Assembly (NCBI GenBank): GCA_949752795.1
Contig: OX457061.1
Location: forward strand, 125,074,152-125,138,151
Length of the DNA stretch: 64,000 bases
Origin: Hyperoodon ampullatus
Taxonomy: Eukaryota; Chordata; Mammalia; Artiodactyla; Ziphiidae
Reading direction: 5' to 3'
Shown: in pieces, positions 47,802 through 59,845 of the stretch
Position numbering within the stretch: the stretch's first letter is position 1
Layout: each line of letters begins with the position of its first letter
Program-made: the position numbers and the translations under genes
Notes under the pieces: generated by a model
The model's input: the letters and a program-made list of their open reading frames with translations, nothing else
The model's database searches: none
What the model was told of the DNA's origin: nothing

Positions 47802-47991
47802 GGTACGCAGGCCTCTCACTGTTGTGGCCTCTCCTGTTGCGGAGCACAGGCTCCAGACGCGCAGGCTCAGCGGCCATGGCTCACGGGCCCAGCCACTCTG
47901 CGGCATGTGGGATCTTCCCAGACCGGGGCACGAACCCATGTCGCCTGCATCAGCGGGCGGACTCTCAACCACTGCGCCACCAAGGAAGCCC
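47769..47991 (-). mobile_element. CHR-2 SINE (S7)
   Basis: Antisense CHR-2 with a poly-T of about 31 bases and a target duplication 'gattcagac' at 47760-47768 and 47992-48000. The long pure tail and clean duplication suggest a relatively recent insertion. Confidence 0.96.
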
Positions 47992-48000
47992 GATTCAGAC

Positions 48001-48949
48001 ATTTTTTAAAGTACACAAATTATTTACGCAGAGCTTGGCGAACTGCACCAAGTGATTACAAAAGAGAACAAAGTAATGTCCACATAGACCAAAAACTGGA
48101 AACTGACCAGCAACTCAGAGGCCCCCATGCGCCACCCTGCCCCCAGCATCAGTCTCTACCATCTATTACAAACCACAATCGAAAGAAGTAAAATATAGCA
48201 TCTTCTTCCCCCGTTTCTCTTCATCTACTTCCCAATGGTCACTCACTGTAGTAAAATTCTGGGGTGATTTAACACAGAGGGTGACCTCAAATAGGAATTT
48301 CAATGCTTTGAGGAAGTGATTTAAGACCCCATTTGAATTATTTAATTCCTTTGTACAGTTTATTCTTGAACCTTAAATGTTGTGTCTGGGTTTCTTTTCT
48401 TCATTTATTTTTGCCTTCGATTTTGCTTTTTGGGGAGGATATACAGAGAAGTTGAAAAACTGCAGCAGCATGAAAGGACGTGTGAGGGTGAAGAAAAGAG
48501 ACAAACACACTTTTAAGTGTGAAAGATCCTCCATGCCCTTCAACAATGGGAACTTTTCATGGAACAGGTTAATTGGACATCCTGTGGGGCTGGCATGTGC
48601 AGTTCCCAAGATCTGCTTCACCCTGAAAAATGTAACTTGTTTCCTTGATATTTTCGATCTGCCTTCGTCATGCATTTCTAGGCAACTTTTCAACAACAAA
48701 TATTGTCTTTGTTATAAAGAAAATAACAAACGCACATGTGTGTCAGTGAAATGAAACAGAACTGCATTTTGTTCTTTGCCTGGCAAATACTATGGATTTA
48801 AATCTTCAGAGAATAAAATGATACATATACTGCAATACAGGTTAGTAGAACAAAAATAATTGGCATATATTTTAATAAAGTGCTTGATTAAAGAACTTAA
48901 TGTTCATGTGCTCTATTTTTCTTTTTTCTATTTTTGACCTCAAGAGACT
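48001..48949. other. Single-copy stretch
   Basis: A 125-codon + frame (48377-48754) faces a 108-codon - frame; neither has a domain. No transposon recognised. Confidence 0.4.
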
Positions 48950-49330
48950 GAGCACTTACTATGTAGCAGGTACTGATCTAAGTGTTTTACACGGATTATG
49001 TTCTTTCTTACAATAATGCCATGAGACATGTACTATTACCATCATGTCTTTACAATGTTATCACTGAAGGCTTATCTACTCTACAATTCACTGGCTCACC
49101 CAAGGACTTACATTCCAAAGATACAAACATCCACACACAAATTTGGGCATATTATTCTGCAGATTGTAAGAAGGATACAGCCCACTGTGTTGCTTTTTTT
49201 CCATAGCTAACTGCAGACCCAACTGCAGGAAGGCACAGTTTTTACAGAGGCAGAGAGGTCTAATTACTTGCCCAAGGTCACACACCAGGAAGCAGAATAA
49301 CCAAGGTTTACCTGAGACTCCAGAACCTGA
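48950..49330 (+). mobile_element. MIR SINE split by an unknown repeat
   Basis: The MIR starts 'actgagcacttactatgtag' with 'caggtactgatctaagtg', and resumes after the insert as 'tttttacagaggcagagagg' and 'tacttgcccaaggtcacaca'. The break falls in the MIR motif that normally reads as one run. Confidence 0.8.
49058..49238 (+). repeat. Unknown ~185-bp repeat, copy 2, nested in MIR
   Basis: Second copy of the element at 47203-47395. The MIR flanks show a possible target duplication 'tctttacaatg' / 'tttttacagag' (49047-49057, 49239-49249), so it is a real mobile insertion rather than a segmental duplication. Confidence 0.65.
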
Positions 49331-49737
49331 GGTATCAAGTGCTAAGCTATAAGTGTCTTTTAAGAGCTTTTTACTAATTATCACATAACCCCCAAATAAT
49401 TTATTAAAACATTTCCTGAGTGTGTGTGTATATATATATTCACAATATAATTTGAATTTGTTTGTATGTCTCTAAACATATTAACAGTTTTGCATATATC
49501 TACTTCCATTTATATTTATATACCCAGATTTTAATTCTGAAGTTTCAGAAATGTTAATTGGACAAGTTTCAGAAATGCAAACTGTGTAATATGAGGAGTG
49601 ATGGAAAGGTCCCAGGATGGCCCCAGAAACCTGCCACCCGGCATGAAATCTTGTTATCGGAGACCAATTCCTGTGGATGAATTAGCAATGTTTTTAAACA
49701 TGTAAATACCTCAGGAAGACTTAATACATTATCCATT
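49331..49737. other. Short A+T-rich stretch
   Basis: No repeat or exon recognised beyond a brief TA run near 49431-49438. Confidence 0.4.
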
Positions 49738-50830
49738 TTTAAAGAAATATTTATCAAGTGTCTATGTGTGAGATACTATACTCGGTACTGGGAAAACATC
49801 AATGAATAAAAACTCTACCTTCATGGAGCTTTCTGGTAGAGAGAGAAAATAAGAAAAATATGGTAAATAATGAGTAAATTATATGGAATTAGAGATGATA
49901 TGTGCTTTGGGGGAAACAGAGCGGAATAAGGAGTATTTATAAGAGTGGGTGGGGTGGGATAAGGGACAGATCACAGTCTTCAGTCCCACGGTCAAGGTAA
50001 GCCTCGTGGAGAGGTGAGGCTTGGACACAGATTTGATGGAGGAGGTGAGGGAGTAAACCAAGGGGATGCTGGGGCGAGAAGGGGTGTGGGCAGGGGTTCA
50101 GACAGAGGAACTAGCCAGAGTGAAGGCCCCCAGGACAGAGGACACCTAGTAGCCTAGTGTGTTACAGAAGAACCTAGTATTTGGCTGCAAATTGGGAGGG
50201 AGGAGAAAAGTCGTGGGAGACCTGACCAAACAGAACAGGGGTTAAAGACCCTGATCATGCAGGGCACTGCAGAGTGTGGTCCAGACATCAGCTTTTACTC
50301 TAAGTCAAATGGGGAGCCCTACAGGTTTTGAGTGATGTGAACTGACATTTTAAAAGCATCATTCTGACATCCATGTTGAGAATAGCCCCAGACGGATGAA
50401 AGCTGAAGGAGAAGACCCTACTGGAATGTTTATTACCTAATGCAATAGTCCAGGCAAGAAATGATATTAAAATTTCTCAAGATGGTACTTGTTGCAAGTA
50501 GTAAGAAAGGACCAGATTCCAGAGATAAATTAAAGTTTACACAGTAAGACTGCCTGATGACCAGAAGTAGGTGGGAGGGAAAGAGGTGGTGAAGAGGTAC
50601 CCCAAGGTTTTTCGGACAGAATGATGAGCAGGATAGAGTTCCCCTCAAATGAGGCAGTAAATGGCTGCTGGTGGATGAGAGGGGAGATCAGAGGTTAAGC
50701 CTGGACATGCTGAGAGTGAGGTAATTATACATCCAAGTACAGATTTCAGTAGAAACACGGAGTGTATGAGTCTAGAGGTTTGTGGAGAAGTCCAGGTTGG
50801 AAATTTACGTTTGCTGTTAAATACTGATCA
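49738..50830 (-). mobile_element. Long L2 LINE fragment, antisense
   Basis: Antisense L2 read on the + strand: 'gaaatatttatcaagtgtct', 'taccttcatggagctttctg', 'gaccctgatcatgcagggca', 'ctacaggttttgagtgatgt', 'gcaatagtccaggcaagaaa' and 'tggacatgctgagagtgagg'. The order agrees with the L2 3' kilobase, which makes it one of the longest L2 relics here. The mariner mini-element follows at 50873. Confidence 0.6.
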
Positions 50831-50872
50831 TTCCTACGCATGTAAAGGCAAAGTCATCTGGACAGAAAAATA

Positions 50873-50930
50873 TTGGCTTGGCCAAAAAGTTCGTTCGGGT
50901 TTTTCCGTAAGATGTTACCGGCCAACCCAA
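50873..50930 (+). mobile_element. Mariner-derived mini-element (58 bp)
   Basis: It opens 'ttggcttggccaaaaagttc' and closes 'ggccaacccaa', flanked by TA on both sides (50871-50872, 50931-50932), the mariner target. The arm sequence 'aaaagttcgttcgggttttt' is that of the artiodactyl mariner family from which bovine miR-2284/2285-type hairpins derive. Here most of the right arm is missing, so a full hairpin cannot form. Confidence 0.85.
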
Positions 50931-51079
50931 TATTTCCCTGATAGGTGTCTGAATAAGGTTGGCAATTTTGATGGGAGTTTTGGATGCAGGAGGAAGGGGA
51001 GTGAAGAAAGGTGGTATAATTTTACCTGTTCAAAGACCCCTGAGGCCCATCACAGGGCCCATATGATTACCATTACTGC

Positions 51080-51840
51080 CATAAATACCCAGGAGTTGAA
51101 CTCTGGGATGACATGGTAGCTCTATTTTTAATTTTTTGAGGACCCTCCATACTGTTTTCCATTGAGGCTGCACCAACTTACATTCCCACCAACAGTGCAT
51201 AAGGGTGCCCTTTTTCCACATCCTCACCAATATTTACCTCTTGTCTCTTTGATCATGGCCATTCTGACAGGTGTGAGGTGATATCTCATTGTGGTTTTGA
51301 TTTGCATTTCCATGATGATTAATGATTTTGAGTATCTTTTCATGTACCTGTTGGCCATCTGTTTGTCCTCTATGGAAAAATGTCTATTCAGATCTTCTGC
51401 CCATTTTTTAATTGGGTTGTTTGTTTCTTTGCTATTGAGTTGTATGAGTTCTTCATATATTTTGGATATTAGCCCCTTATCAGATATATGGTTTGCAAAT
51501 ACTTTTTTTCCCATTCAGTATGTTGCAATTTCATTCCATTGGTTTCTTTGCTATGCAAAAGCTTTTTAGTTTGATGTAGTCCCACTTGTTTATTTTTGCT
51601 TTTGTTGCTTTTGCTATTGGTGTCAGACTACAAAAATTATCACCAAGACTTATAGCAAGAAGCTTACTGCCTATGTTTTCTTCTAGGAGTTTCATGGTTT
51701 CAGGTCTTCATTCAAGTTGTTAATCCATTTTGAGTTAATTTTTGTGTATGGTGTAAGACAGAGGTCCATTTTTCCCAGCACCATTAAAAAAGACTGTCCT
51801 TTCCCCTTTATATATCCTTGGTTCCTTTGTCATAAATTAA
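51080..51840 (-). mobile_element. Old L1 ORF2 end, antisense
   Basis: On the - strand the peptides 51230-51030 (CWWECK, WKTVWRVLKKLKIELP) and 51514-51224 ([15 protein letters not shown]) are L1 ORF2 C-terminal motifs in separate frames. The element ends around 'ggttcctttgtcataaatta' (51815-51834). It is inactive and older than the L1 at 13813. Confidence 0.9.
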
Positions 51841-53249
51841 ATGACCAATTTAATGTGTCAATTAGACGTAAGAAATAGAGGTGGGGAAAAATGTCTAAAT
51901 AACTTAGAGAAATTGTTTCTCATCTATGAATCATTGAAAACTTGTTTAGCTTCCTTCATTTATATTTCTAACCAGAAAACTGCCTAGTTTTTAAATTATT
52001 TTATGTAAGCATTGTTTTTTAAACAAAGAAAGTAATGCCAGTGGGAAAATAATTCTGTTTGGATAATGTATGATCTATGAATTTCAGTAGGCTTTCCCAT
52101 TCCAACATGTTTTCATACAACGCTAGTTCAAGGTTTACACTGAGAATGAAATATATTTTAAGAATAATGTTACATATTGTGTTTTCATATATTGTTTTTT
52201 GGAAATCAGTTTTTAGTGAATGTAGTTTTTGGTATATTACATACTTTCAGCTTTCACTTATATTTTCCAAAATAGCAAGAGGAAAAAAGTTTTTTTTTTA
52301 TTTTAAGGAAAAATGAGCAAATTAAAGCTTACTAGATAGAGAGCACCCTGATTACCTATATATGAGTGAAAGGAAACAATATTCAAAATAATAAAAATTT
52401 TTGTTGAAATTGAATCTTGCTTATATTTCTATTGTCAAGTATAATTATATATTCATAAATATTCTAACAAAATTAAAGCCATTAGTATCTGGAAACTTCA
52501 CTACTTAATTTGATTTAAATATATTTTTCAAGCTGATAGTTGAGGACTCATTCAATTCCTTCAAGTGCTAACTTATGCAAACCAAGCATAAACAAATCAC
52601 TTTCCCCATAGAACCATAAACTGAACAGTGAGATATGATTTCTGTTTTTCATTACCAAGGCTATCAGCTGGTATTCAAACAATAGCATATGCAACAGGAG
52701 ACTTATTATTGAAGGTGATTGCAAAACAGAGAAAATAAACTATAAAGAAATGTGGTTAGGACACAGGAAAGAAAATTTCTACAAAATGGTATATAGAAGA
52801 AGTCAGGTCCACAGTATCACCCCAGAGGTGTTATCAAACCCTTGAAAGCAGCCCAAGTCTTCCTAAAGCTCACACTGAGTCCTTTGCTTTTTTGTTTGGC
52901 AAATCAAAGGAGCCTATAATAGGAGAAGAAAAACTTTTAAAAATAGAAAAAGCATCAGATAAAATAGGAAAATTATCAATTCAAACAAGGAGATTGTTAT
53001 TCGAGGGAATTCATAGAAAGGCCTAGAACACGGAGGGATTTCTGTGGTTCCTTCTGGCAGGCAAAGGGCTCGTCCTTCACCAACAATGATAATTCAAAAT
53101 CTCATGATTAAAACTCTTCACGGAGTTTCCCCAGCAGTCCCCAGTAAAGCTTAAATGCCTTTGTTTTAGTTAAAACCAGTAACTTCTTAGAGAATCTTTG
53201 AAGAAAAGTGTTCCCAAGTAAGCTATTAATTTTTTCCCATGACCTTCAA
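51841..53249. other. A+T-rich single-copy stretch
   Basis: No repeat or exon recognised. Confidence 0.4.
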
Positions 53250-53325
53250 TATGTACCAACACAGAGTCTGCAAATGGCAGGTAGTCAATAAATGTTTGTT
53301 GAATGGCTAAGTGAATGAATTCACT
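53250..53325 (+). mobile_element. L2 or MIR3 3' end
   Basis: The text 'tgcaaatggcaggtagtcaa' then 'taaatgtttgttgaatggct' is the conserved L2-type 3' terminus. Short relic. Confidence 0.6.
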
Positions 53326-54020
53326 TGCACCAATAATAAGCAAAATGGTATCAATTTTGGAAGAGTAGATATATTAAAAGACACAGGTTTACTAAATGCA
53401 TGAAAGAATTCAATAGGTACCATTACAACTCTAGGATAGGAAATTATAAAGATAATCATTAAAAAATGGACACTTTTGTTCTAGAAATGTTAGCAATAGT
53501 TAAATTATATTCAATTTTTTCTGATTTATATGTTAATATATAATAATTTCATTAATTAACTGAGAATTTCTGTTCTAAATTTTAATATAATTAATATTGT
53601 CAACCTCAGTTATGCACTTATAAGACCTTCAATTACTTTGGTTTTACTGTATTATTATTGAGTCAAAATATGGTATAAAAACATTTTCTTTTCTACTCCT
53701 ATATAAAACTATAATCATTGCAAAATATGTGTCCTGTGTCTAATACTGTGAGTCTCTCTACATGTATGCATGGGAGAAATTTCTAAATGAAGTTATTTAT
53801 GTTAAGAAAATTTCTATAAGCACCTGATTCACTGTGAATCAGATCTATGCCAAGCAGGGAGGATGCAAAGTCAGTGTCAAGGTCAAAGGTTCCCAAATTT
53901 CCTCAGTGCCTCCATCATTGTTTTTTTCATGGTGCCTTGAAGCCAAAGGTCATCTAACAGTTCCCTTCACTAAGTACTGAAGTCCAAACAACCTATAAAA
54001 TAGTCATGTCTTACAACAGT
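53326..54020. other. A+T-rich single-copy stretch
   Basis: No repeat or exon recognised. Confidence 0.4.
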
Positions 54021-54755
54021 CCAAAGCAATCTTGATAAAGAAAAACGGAGCTGGAGGAATCAAACCCCCTGATTTCAGGCTATACTACAAAGCTACAGTA
54101 ATCAAGACAGTATGGTACTGGCACCAAAAAATAGAAATATAGATCAATGGAACAGAATAGAAAGCCCAGAGATACACCCACACACCTACTGTCACCTAAT
54201 CTATGACAAAGGAGGCAAGACTACACAGTGGAGAAAAGACAGCCTCTTCAATAAGTGGTGCTGGGAAAACTGGACCACTACATGTAAAAGAATGAAATTA
54301 GAACACTTCCTAACACCATTCACAAAAATAAACTCAAAACGGATTGAAGACCTAAATGTAAGGCCAGACACTATAAAACTCTTAGAGGAAAACATAGGCA
54401 GAACACTGCATGACATAAATCACAGTGAGATCTCTCTTGACCCACCTCCTAGAGTAATGGAAATAAAAACAAAAATAAACAAATGGGACCTAATTAAACC
54501 TTTTGCACAGCAAAGGAAACCATAAACAAAACGAACAGACAGCCCACAGAATGGGAGAAAATATTTGCAAACGAAGCAACCGACAAGGGATTAATCTCCA
54601 AAATATACATACAGCTCATGCAGCTCAATATCAAAAAAAACAAACAAACCAATCAAAAAATGGGCAGAATATCTAAATAGACATTTTTCCAAAGAAGACA
54701 TACAGATGACCAAGAGGCACATAAAAAGATGCTCAACATCACTAATTATCAGTTT
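54021..54755 (+). mobile_element. L1 ORF2 fragment lacking both ends
   Basis: Sense ORF2 sequence: the 137-codon frame 54112-54525 contains the L1 motifs [15 protein letters not shown] and NKWDLIKP. It starts abruptly at 'agcaatcttgataaagaaaa' and stops after 'gatgctcaacatcactaatt' without 3' UTR or A-tail. A later deletion or rearrangement must have removed the 3' end. Frameshifts make it non-functional. Confidence 0.9.
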
Positions 54756-55386
54756 TAAAAATAAATAAAGTGAAATAAAATAATACCTTTATTTCATTTT
54801 TAAATGAGCACAATTACTTACTAATAGGGTGCCCAAGCCTGTCAGGCCCCACACTCCTTCTCAAACCTTCCCGAACTTTTCAAACAACTTCTCAAGCCTT
54901 GGAATCGAACCTTCCATCCCACACCTCCATTTCATGCTCCACTTAATTTTCACATGGTGCTTGTTTTTATAACTGCAACTGCAGAAAACCCAGCTTCACA
55001 AAGATATGACATCATCTAAAGGAATGTAGCACAAATAAGCCAACAGTGCACAGAGCATCTGACAAATGTCACTGTGTTTCCCTCAAAAATTTAACATACC
55101 CTGGAATGCTGCTGTAAATTCACTGTACTGCCAATTTAGAAATCCTGGATCCAGGTGCCAGAGTAATTCAGGGTTAAGGGACAAGATGAAACACAAGAGC
55201 AAATAATTACAATCCCTTAAGGGCAGAGCTGCACAGCTAGATGACAGTAACAAGAGTCACGTGGAAAGTTGGACCATTTTTATAAAATGTTAGATTAAGT
55301 AGTAAATTAAGGACTTCTGCCTTTTTTTTATTATGAGTTCAAGAAATTTTTAGGCAAAGAGAATAGATGAAAAATCAATTGGCAGT
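54756..55386. other. Single-copy stretch
   Basis: No repeat or exon recognised. Confidence 0.4.
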
Positions 55387-55400
55387 AAGAAAGGAATGGA

Positions 55401-55620
55401 GGGCTTCCCTGGTGGCGCAGTGGTTGAGAGTCCGCCTGCCGATGCAGGGGACACGGGTTCATGCCCCGGTCCGGGAAGATCCCACATGCCGCGGAGCGGC
55501 TGGGCCCGTGAGCCATGGCCGCTGAGCCTGAGCGTCCGGAGCCTGTGCTCCGCAGCGGGAGAGGCCACAACAGTGAGAGGCCCGCGTATCGCAAAAAAAA
55601 TAAAGAAAGAAATAAAAATA
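55401..55620 (+). mobile_element. CHR-2 SINE (S8)
   Basis: Complete CHR-2 with an A-rich tail and a perfect 14-bp target duplication 'aagaaaggaatgga' at 55387-55400 and 55621-55634. The A-box and B-box-like motifs are intact. Among the best preserved copies. Confidence 0.97.
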
Positions 55621-55789
55621 AAGAAAGGAATGGAGGCCACTATACGGACAATCGTTCGGTCATTCAACAATATCTAAGTCACCCTTCATGGTCAGCAGAC
55701 AGTAGCTGCCGCAGCAAGAAATAAGAAAAGAATTCAACTGCAAATATCCTCCAGTTCTTACCTCTTCCTACATGTCCCTTGGACAGAGT

Positions 55790-55850
55790 GACTGTATGTT
55801 GGCTCCAGAGCAGAATGGTGCCTGGGGTGTAGTAGGTGCTCAATAAATGA
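55790..55850 (+). mobile_element. L2 3' terminus
   Basis: 'tgcctggggtgtagtaggtg' followed by 'ctcaataaatgatcgtatga' is an L2 3' end. Short relic. Confidence 0.65.
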
Positions 55851-56070
55851 TCGTATGATGATAATTAGAAGAGAAAGAACATATAGGAGTAACTTAAGAT
55901 GTCACATGTGCAAGACGTGAACAAGGGCATGTGCATCTATTTATTATTTATAGTCAGCATGCTTCCAAAAAGTACACAGAAAGACACCTCACCTATCCAA
56001 CTGAGGGCAGAAGGTCAAAAACTATGCAGCTGGAAGAAATAAAACAGATTTACTCAAAGAAATGTTGCAC

Positions 56071-56458
56071 TGTTAGCAACAAGACAACAGGCCCCAAATG
56101 GAGTTTTTTATGCTAAGCCCCACATACCCAAAGCAAGACTCAGGCTTAGCTTACTTACAGCTTTGGCTCTTCCAGAAGTGGACTCTTACACCAGTCAGCC
56201 AGGCATCCCCAGGCCAACACGAGCGAGCCCATGGGCCACATAGCCCCCGCCGGCCCCAGAGGTCAGGGACCCTGACACAGCCTGCCCTCCTTACTGGTGT
56301 CACTGCTGCGTTCTGCTCCCCCGCCTGTAACATCTTCCATTTGCACAGCTCCTTGGGCTCCTTTCTCTCTGCTGATGGGATGCTGCCCGGCTCATGCATC
56401 ACTGAATAAAGCCAGTGAGATCTTTAACATTTACTCAGTTGGAGGTTGGCTTTTAACA
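56071..56458 (+). mobile_element. Probable solo LTR, copy F
   Basis: Begins 'tgttagcaacaagacaacag' and ends 'gcttttaaca', with AATAAA at 56405-56410 and 4-bp flanks 'gcac' / 'gctc'. The length of about 390 bp and the signals fit an ERV LTR, family not named. Open frames over it on both strands are incidental. Confidence 0.6.
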
Positions 56459-57807
56459 GCTCAAGTATTTGAAGGGGGGCTGAGAATGTGAATTCTGTGT
56501 GTTGTTTTTGAAGCACAGTAGAATCCTTAACAGATCAGAATCTCAGCTACAGTGACAAAGGGGGACGGTTTCATGCGCTGAGTCACAGGGGGCCCTACAG
56601 TGAAGTGCGGGTGTCGGGGAGAAGGGACATTGTTTTCCTCCACAGCCCCGGCCTGAATTCCCACTCCACACAGCAGCAGGCAAGTCTGGCACTCACACAA
56701 CTTGAGGCAGCTTGCTTAGTGATGGCTCCGCAGGGACGGAAACCTCGACTCTCTTAGGGTCAGTGATGGAGGGACGGGCCTCGGAACCGACAAAAGTCAG
56801 AAGAGCAAGAGAAGAGATCGGGGATTCACAGAACAATATCCCTCGAAGGGTAGGGTTTAGGGCTTATACACTGCCTTCATGGGGGAGTGGAAAGGGAGAA
56901 GGGCACTTCTAGGCAAACGAATAGACTTTTGTAAAGATAAATGGGCCCTTAAGAGGACAGACGGGAGGGGTGACTTGTCTGCTCAGCCAGTTGCTACTAT
57001 GAGTCTTCTTCTCATCCTATGAATATGAACCTTTAAGCCACAGCGACTCAAAAGTGACCACCACCACTCCTCCCCCCTCCCACAGAGCCGAGTTTAATGA
57101 AGGTCAGAGGGGCGGAGAGAGTGAACGCTGGAGAAATGCCAGCAGTTGTGATACACCCACTGAACGCCCCCCCACTGACACTTCTCTTCCATTAGGGCCC
57201 GCCCACGCTCTGGTTTACTGTCACACTGCCCGTTCCATCTCCACTCACCTCCACTCTCTCTCTGATGCTCCCAGAAATGCTTTTTCTTGCACATAAGGCA
57301 GCTGGATCCACCATCTCCAGCCCCCATGCCCCAATTCAGATCCAAGCTCACGTTTGGTAACAACAAAATCCATCAGCTCCCGCAACTGAGCCAAGGTGAC
57401 ATTTATATAATCAGCAGCAGCAAAGACTGTCAAACGCCCCTTTTAAAGGCGGTTCTTATTTTCATATCCATTTCTCTTTTCACCATTCCACCAGATTTCA
57501 GGGTCCAGGAAGACCTGGGAGATACTGCAGGCTGGGTTCCAGACACCACAATGAAGCCAATATCGCAATAAAGCAAGTCACACGAATTGTGTTGATCTCC
57601 CAGTGCATGAAAATGTGTAATAGCATTATGTATGAAAGAAATCATGTTCGTACCTTAATTTAAAAATACCTTCTTGCTAAAGATGCCAACCATCCTCTGA
57701 GGCTTTGGTGGGTTGTGTGGTAACATCAAAGATCAATGATCACAGATACCATAACAAATATGAGAATCATGAAAACATTTGGAATATTGAGAGAATTACC
57801 AACGTGT
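56459..57807. other. Single-copy stretch
   Basis: No repeat family placed. Open frames near 57054-57571 on both strands have no domain. Part of 56700-57050 has LTR-like texture but no ends. Confidence 0.35.
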
Positions 57808-58484
57808 TGTAACTGAGCAGGACCCTGTGGGGCCTTCCCAGGACAGGCCCTCCCCCCATATCCTCTGCTTTAGAGCCTCTCTGAAGTACCCGGATAACAG
57901 TATCTGATGCACATTTCCCGAGTTGTTTTACAGATGTGGAAACTCCCCACCAAATGGAAGAAATTAACTACTTGATGACCACGAGCACACAGCCCTCATC
58001 ACACTCCCATCTGTTTTAACTCATTCTGACTTGCTTTTCACAGATGACTTGTTTTTCTTTTTGCTTAGCCCTATCATTGTACCTGGTATTCTTCTCTTTT
58101 CAGCACTCCACTTTGCACTCCGTTCTTTGTAAGCCTTCTGCATTCCAGAGAAGGTCACAGTTTGATAACCTCGAGAATCACAGAAGCCCGTAAAGAGACC
58201 GCCTGACGCCAGCCTTGATGGTCTTCAGATGATCTCTGGGTGGAAAAGAATGCAAGCCCTGTAAGGACCCTGATCATGATCAGCCACCCTGCTCCTTGAA
58301 CCATTACTATAACACTCCTCGGTACCTCCTCCGAGATGGAATACAGTCTTGAGGGCATGAGCCCACTGTGGCCCCCTTTGCCTAGCAAAGCAAAAATAAA
58401 AGCTATTCTCTCCTGCCTCACCCCAAACTCTTGTCTCTGAGATTCAATTCGGTGCCAGTGTAGGGAGGCCGGGTTTCAGCAACA
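57808..58484 (+). mobile_element. ERV1-like solo LTR, copy C
   Basis: TG at 57808, CA at 58484, 4-bp flanks 'gtgt' / 'atgt'. The 5' end matches copy A ('gcaggaccctgtggggcc') and the 3' end matches copy B ('ttgagggcatgagcccactg', 'gagattcaattcggtgccag'). AATAAA is at 58395-58400. About 57960-58160 is unique to this copy. Solo LTR without internal viral sequence. Confidence 0.8.
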
Positions 58485-58488
58485 ATGT

Positions 58489-59845
58489 GACACAGAGACA
58501 TGACGTGAGAAAATGCTGTTGGAAAAATAGCACCAATAAACTTGCTCAAGGCAGGGTCGTCGCAAACCTTCCATTTGTAAAACTGCAGCATCTGCAAAGC
58601 ACAATGAAACGAGGTGTGCTTGTACCAACTTTCTGTGAAGCCCTGGTTTAGTGGAATGTCGCTGTCCCTCCACCCTTGCCTGGGCCCCATCGTCCTCACG
58701 GCCCTGTTTCCAAAACAACGCTCAACCTTCCTCAGCCTCATCACTCCTCAGATTCTATCCCTGCTTCTGCAAAGGAGAAAAAATAGTGAAGCAGGATGAG
58801 CAAACAGAAATAATCATCAGTTGCTAAAAATGTGAACTTGTAATCTACTTCGTTTTCCAAGAGTGGAGAAGCGCTGGGTCGTCTGAGCTCAAATACTCAG
58901 ACCTGCCATTCGGTAGATTCCATGTCAGCGAAAGAAATTATCCCAAAATCCGTTTTAATGAGAGAAGCTGTCAGTCTCTAAAATATTCTATACCGCATTT
59001 GACTGCTTGCTTAGCTTATTTTTTTAATCGGAAAGCACCAACAATTCTCTCTGCTCCCACACTTCTGATTTAATAAAGATGCTTTTTCGTCTGCTGTAAA
59101 GGTCCCACAAGACAACGTAATTATGAAATGTGTGCGAACCTAACAGAAGAAAGCTGAGCCTTGCAAAAAGTGAGAAAAGAGAAGATTGCCCTAACCGGGG
59201 AGTCCCAGAAATGCTCAGTTTGCAGATAGGTGAGTTAATGGTCAGGTCTGATCTCAGCTGGAACCACCTGGTCCGTGCAATTCACTATGCAGGCAGCTGC
59301 CAGTGCTAAGAATTCTCACCAGAAACACAACTGCTTTTCCAGACTATTTTCAATTGTAATAGCAATAGTTACGGGTCAGGAAATTACTAACAGATGAGCG
59401 GCAACAGAAATACATTAACAGGCAGAGTTTCAAGATGAGAACATTTTATAAAGTTCTTTCCTTTGTTACGTTCTTGGAAAAAATCAATACACCATGCAAA
59501 GAGAGACAAAGAGACCAACAGCAGTGCTTTCAGTGCATGCTGTTCTGACTCACATTTTATTAATCCATAGATTTATTAGTGTGATTTGAAATACCATCCA
59601 TTCCCCTTCAGGAAGTGGTTTAATTATAAGGCCAGAGTGCAGGAAATCCCTCCCAGTTCTTACGTTTTCTTTCCAATACAATACTGCCCTCCTATGGAAA
59701 CATACACAAGCCCCTTACCCTTGAATCCTGAATTTCTTTTCACTTGTTGCAGGCTTATTACCAGGTATTTCAGGAAGGTAAAAGAGTTTTAGAAAGTCAG
59801 GAGAAAACAAGTACCAGATACTAAGATACCATTCCTGAAATCCAG
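58489..59845. other. Single-copy stretch with a possible conserved block
   Basis: No transposon recognised. 59040-59480 has balanced, non-repetitive composition like conserved non-coding DNA. The 108-codon - frame (58744-58418) runs into LTR C and has no domain. Confidence 0.35.

Noticed and set aside
48377..48754. 125-codon frame on +
   Set aside because: No domain, opposed by a 108-codon - frame, no splice signals.
56151..56409. Open frames on both strands over 56.1-56.4 kb
   Set aside because: Both lie in the G+C-rich body of LTR F.
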